Below, in pieces: positions 62,148 to 64,000 of a stretch of DNA of 64,000 bases (its first letter is position 1; each line of letters starts with the position of its first letter). The translations under genes were made by a program, and so were the position numbers. Source of the DNA: Planctomycetota bacterium (GTDB lineage: Bacteria; Planctomycetota; JAJSAM01; JAJVHW01); assembly GCA_021776825.1 (NCBI GenBank), contig JAJFFG010000093.1, positions 1-64,000 of the forward strand, written 5' to 3'. The notes beneath the pieces are model-generated. The model was not told where the DNA came from. It saw only the letters and a program-made list of their open reading frames with translations, and ran no database searches.

Positions 62148-63287
62148 CTACTGCGGCGCGACGATCGTGACCGGCGTGGTCAGGTAGTCGGCCTCGCCGA
62201 GGCGACCGCTGTCGCTGTACGGGACCGCGCGGAAGAGGTAGTCCCCCGCCGAGAACGGGGCCTGACCGACGTTCGCGACGAAGTCCCAGACGAACGTCCA
62301 ACGCGTGCCGATGCCGAGCCCGCCGGAGGGCACGCCGTCGTCGGGATCGCCGAGGTCGGCGCGCGTGCACGGGCGCCAGTCGAGACCGGCGAGTTCCGCG
62401 TCGGTCGACGGGATCGTCTCGCCATCGGCCAGCGCGTACCAGTCGAAGGCCACGGCCACGTTGACGTGATCGAGCACGCCGTTGCCGTTCCTGTCCTCAC
62501 CGTCGAGCGGATCGAGCTCGCCGTCGGCGTCGAGGTCCTCGGTGTCACGGCTGAACGCCGCCCACTCCAGATCGATCGTGCCGGCGGCAGCGTCAGCCGA
62601 GCCGCCCTCGATGACCGCGCCCGGCGCCGTCGTGTTGTCGATGGCGAAGGCCTCGGTCGTGACCCAGTCGGTCTTCGCGCGCGGGCCGGAGTTGCGAATC
62701 GCGCGGACCCGCAGCCTCACGCCCGTGTGCTGCTCGAAGATCGGCGTGTCCGGATCGAGCGGGTTGACGTCGGGGCGGCCCTGCACGGTGCGGGCGAGCA
62801 CGTCGCCCTCCGCGAAGCGAGCGACGCCGATATCCGCGAGCTGGTTCCAGGACCAGAGGTGGAGAGCGCCGGCAGCGGCGGTGCCCGGGCGATACAGAGC
62901 GAATGTGCGCTTGCCATTCTTGCTCTTCCGCAGCTTGCGCGTGTCGCGGCCGTCGCGGAGTTCGTGCGTCGCGGAGCGGAACTCGGACGGGCTCTCGGGG
63001 TCGGTGCCGTCGGCGATGACGCCGTCGCCGTCGTAGTCGACGCCGTACTCAACCTCGACCACCGACCGACGCCGTGTGCGGTCACGCAGCTGGAACGCGA
63101 CGAGAACCGCTTCGCCGGCTCCGGCGAGTCCCTGGAGTCCGGTCGGAGTCTGGACCATCGGGATCGAGAGCTTGGTCTTGCGCCGCTTCGACTTCTTCGC
63201 AGCCTGGGCCGAGTCGCCGGCTGCGGCGATGAGCGCGGTGCACGCGGCACCGGCCAAGACGAGGCGGAGGGTTCTTCCGTGGATCAT
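62148..63287 (-). CDS. Exported protein of unknown function
   Basis: 379 residues. Signal peptide (LRLVLAGAACTALIAAAGDS, cleavage near AQA), a Lys/Arg patch (KKSKRRKTK) right after it, then beta-rich sequence with calcium-site-like Asp stretches (YGVDYDGDGVIADGTDP, DTEDLDADGELDPLDGEDRN). It reads like an extracellular Ig/fibronectin-type protein but no family could be named. ATG at 63287. Confidence 0.7.
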   Translation of the reverse strand: MIHGRTLRLVLAGAACTALIAAAGDSAQAAKKSKRRKTKLSIPMVQTPTGLQGLAGAGEAVLVAFQLRDRTRRRSVVEVEYGVDYDGDGVIADGTDPESPSEFRSATHELRDGRDTRKLRKSKNGKRTFALYRPGTAAAGALHLWSWNQLADIGVARFAEGDVLARTVQGRPDVNPLDPDTPIFEQHTGVRLRVRAIRNSGPRAKTDWVTTEAFAIDNTTAPGAVIEGGSADAAAGTIDLEWAAFSRDTEDLDADGELDPLDGEDRNGNGVLDHVNVAVAFDWYALADGETIPSTDAELAGLDWRPCTRADLGDPDDGVPSGGLGIGTRWTFVWDFVANVGQAPFSAGDYLFRAVPYSDSGRLGEADYLTTPVTIVAPQ

Positions 63288-63394
63288 GTGCGTCTGTCCT
63301 TGCGATCCTGCCAACCCCGCACACATCGTATGCGGGCGCGTCCAACCGTGGGGTGAACGTCGCTAACTCGTTTGTGGTTGCAGGAGATATGACG

Positions 63395-63844
63395 ATGGCC
63401 GACCTTCTTTCCGCGCTCTTCGATCGTGCGGGCAAGTACCGCGGCGAGGACGTCAACCACGCCGGCGATGCGTTCGTCGGTGAGCTCGGCCTGGCCCCCC
63501 TCGGGACGGACGATGGCGTGATGTTCGCGTTTCGCGCCACCGGCAAGGACGGCGAGATCTTCCACGAGGAGGGCGGGCTCATCGTGAAGGGCACCGACGG
63601 CGTGCCTGTCTACCAGTGCGTGAGCTCGTCGAACCCGGTGCCGACTCCGTTCCCGCTCCAGTCGAGCCGGCCCAGGTCGAAGGGCGCCGACGGGACGCTC
63701 GTCTTCCGAAGCGACGACACCCCGGGCGGCACCGTCGAGCTCATCGTCGACCTCTGGCCCGACGGCGACATCTCGGCCCGCTGGTTCTGGGGCAAGCCGT
63801 TCCAGCAGCAGAGCGGGGTCCGCATGAAAGAGACCAGCGCATGA
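63395..63844 (+). CDS. Hypothetical protein, possibly lipocalin-like
   Basis: 149 residues, no signal peptide. Starts MADLLSALFDRAGKYRGEDV; the rest is strand-rich (APLGTDDGVMFAFRATGKDG, LVFRSDDTPGGTVELIVDLW, GDISARWFWGKPFQ), which could form a small beta-barrel. AGGAGA lies 7 nt before the ATG at 63395, the reason for preferring it over the ATG at 63389. The final codons are part of a perfect 17-bp tandem duplication. No family recognised. Confidence 0.65.
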   Translation: MADLLSALFDRAGKYRGEDVNHAGDAFVGELGLAPLGTDDGVMFAFRATGKDGEIFHEEGGLIVKGTDGVPVYQCVSSSNPVPTPFPLQSSRPRSKGADGTLVFRSDDTPGGTVELIVDLWPDGDISARWFWGKPFQQQSGVRMKETSA

Positions 63845-63854
63845 AAGAGACCAG
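63821..63854 (+). repeat. Perfect 17-bp tandem duplication at a gene end
   Basis: CGCATGAAAGAGACCAG occurs twice in direct succession (63821-63837 and 63838-63854). It duplicates the last codons of the preceding gene; because the copy re-creates a TGA directly after Ala, the encoded protein end (KETSA) is unchanged. Confidence 0.9.
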
Positions 63855-63857
63855 CGC

Positions 63858-64000
63858 CTGACGGACGCGGCGAAACCCGCCGACGACCTCCCCGACAGCT
63901 GGGTCACCGACCTCGCGTGTGCCCTCGCGGCGCCGATGGCGCGGCACCCTCGGCTGACGCTCGTCGTCTGTGTGATCCTCGGCGTCCAGGGCCTCCTGGC
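63858..64000 (+). CDS. Start of a possible RND/MMPL-family exporter (3' partial)
   Basis: A frame running off the right edge: TDAAKPADDLPDSWVTDLAC, then ALAAPMARHPRLTLVVCVIL with a first membrane helix continuing GVQGLLA. A short cytoplasmic lead followed by HPRLT and a hydrophobic helix is typical of the N-terminus of RND/MMPL-type transporters. No ATG precedes it in frame; the CTG at 63858 overlapping the TGA seen without the duplication (CTGA) is the best start candidate, which makes the exact start uncertain. Confidence 0.5.
   Translation, partial: MTDAAKPADDLPDSWVTDLACALAAPMARHPRLTLVVCVILGVQGLL

Noticed and set aside
1..64000. CRISPR arrays, rRNA genes, complete insertion sequences, prophage genes
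   Set aside because: Looked for direct-repeat/spacer patterns, transposase or integrase motifs and rRNA-like sequence; none seen.

Overview
The window is a GC-rich bacterial chromosome segment. Its many secreted HEAT-like, parallel beta-helix, prenyltransferase-fold and carboxypeptidase-regulatory-like proteins, the weak or missing Shine-Dalgarno sites, and the mix of anaerobic ferredoxin enzymes with a nitric-oxide-reductase-type oxidase fit a planctomycete or a similar lineage best. This is an inference from gene content; there is no rRNA or other marker gene to prove it.

Layout. 1-3.3 kb: the tail of an unknown gene, a poorly coding stretch, then an ECF sigma factor followed by a membrane protein with an exported thioredoxin-like domain (a likely sigma/anti-sigma pair). 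3.3-3.8 kb: a degenerate tRNA-Gly whose 3' half alone is well preserved. 3.8-30.2 kb: an almost continuous minus-strand block, read from right to left as korA, korB, an unknown 346-residue protein, rnfB, a giant pyruvate:ferredoxin oxidoreductase, rnfC, rnfD, rnfG, rnfE, rnfA, a small Cys-rich membrane protein, apbE, a P-loop ATPase, a branched-chain (VOR-type) 2-oxoacid oxidoreductase (fused delta-beta, gamma, alpha), a small Cys protein, gltB and ppc. Most genes from korA to the VOR alpha gene overlap by 1-11 nt, so this is probably one long operon. Three ferredoxin-dependent 2-oxoacid oxidoreductases would feed, or be fed by, the ion-pumping Rnf complex. ApbE and probably the small membrane protein install its covalent FMN. 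PEP carboxylase and glutamate synthase join this to anaplerosis and nitrogen assimilation.

30.6-37.9 kb: a divergent small Cys-rich protein, then a type I restriction-modification cassette in the order hsdR, fic, hsdM, hsdS, with repeated GTGAT half-sites in front of fic. 38.1-42.8 kb: a nitric-oxide/oxygen-related group made of a diheme cytochrome c, a heme-copper oxidase catalytic subunit, a nitronate-monooxygenase-like flavoprotein, an Rrf2 regulator with three cysteines and a DoxX-like membrane protein. 42.9-64 kb: mostly exported or surface proteins of unknown role, interspersed with leucyl/phenylalanyl-tRNA-protein transferase (aat), an Eis-like acetyltransferase, a TauE/SafE transporter, a PHA-granule-type protein, a class C beta-lactamase-fold hydrolase, and the start of what may be an RND/MMPL-type exporter at the right edge.

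The points most worth following up are rnfB being split from rnfCDGEA by a 1687-residue PFOR; a Ser at the position of an otherwise essential Arg in PEP carboxylase; a missing cluster Cys in RnfB; unusual ligand motifs in the oxidase; a BIME-like double hairpin with compensatory base changes whose CTAG ends supply the stop codons of both flanking genes; and several recently broken genes (an aldo/keto reductase with an internal deletion and a frameshifted PrcB-like gene).
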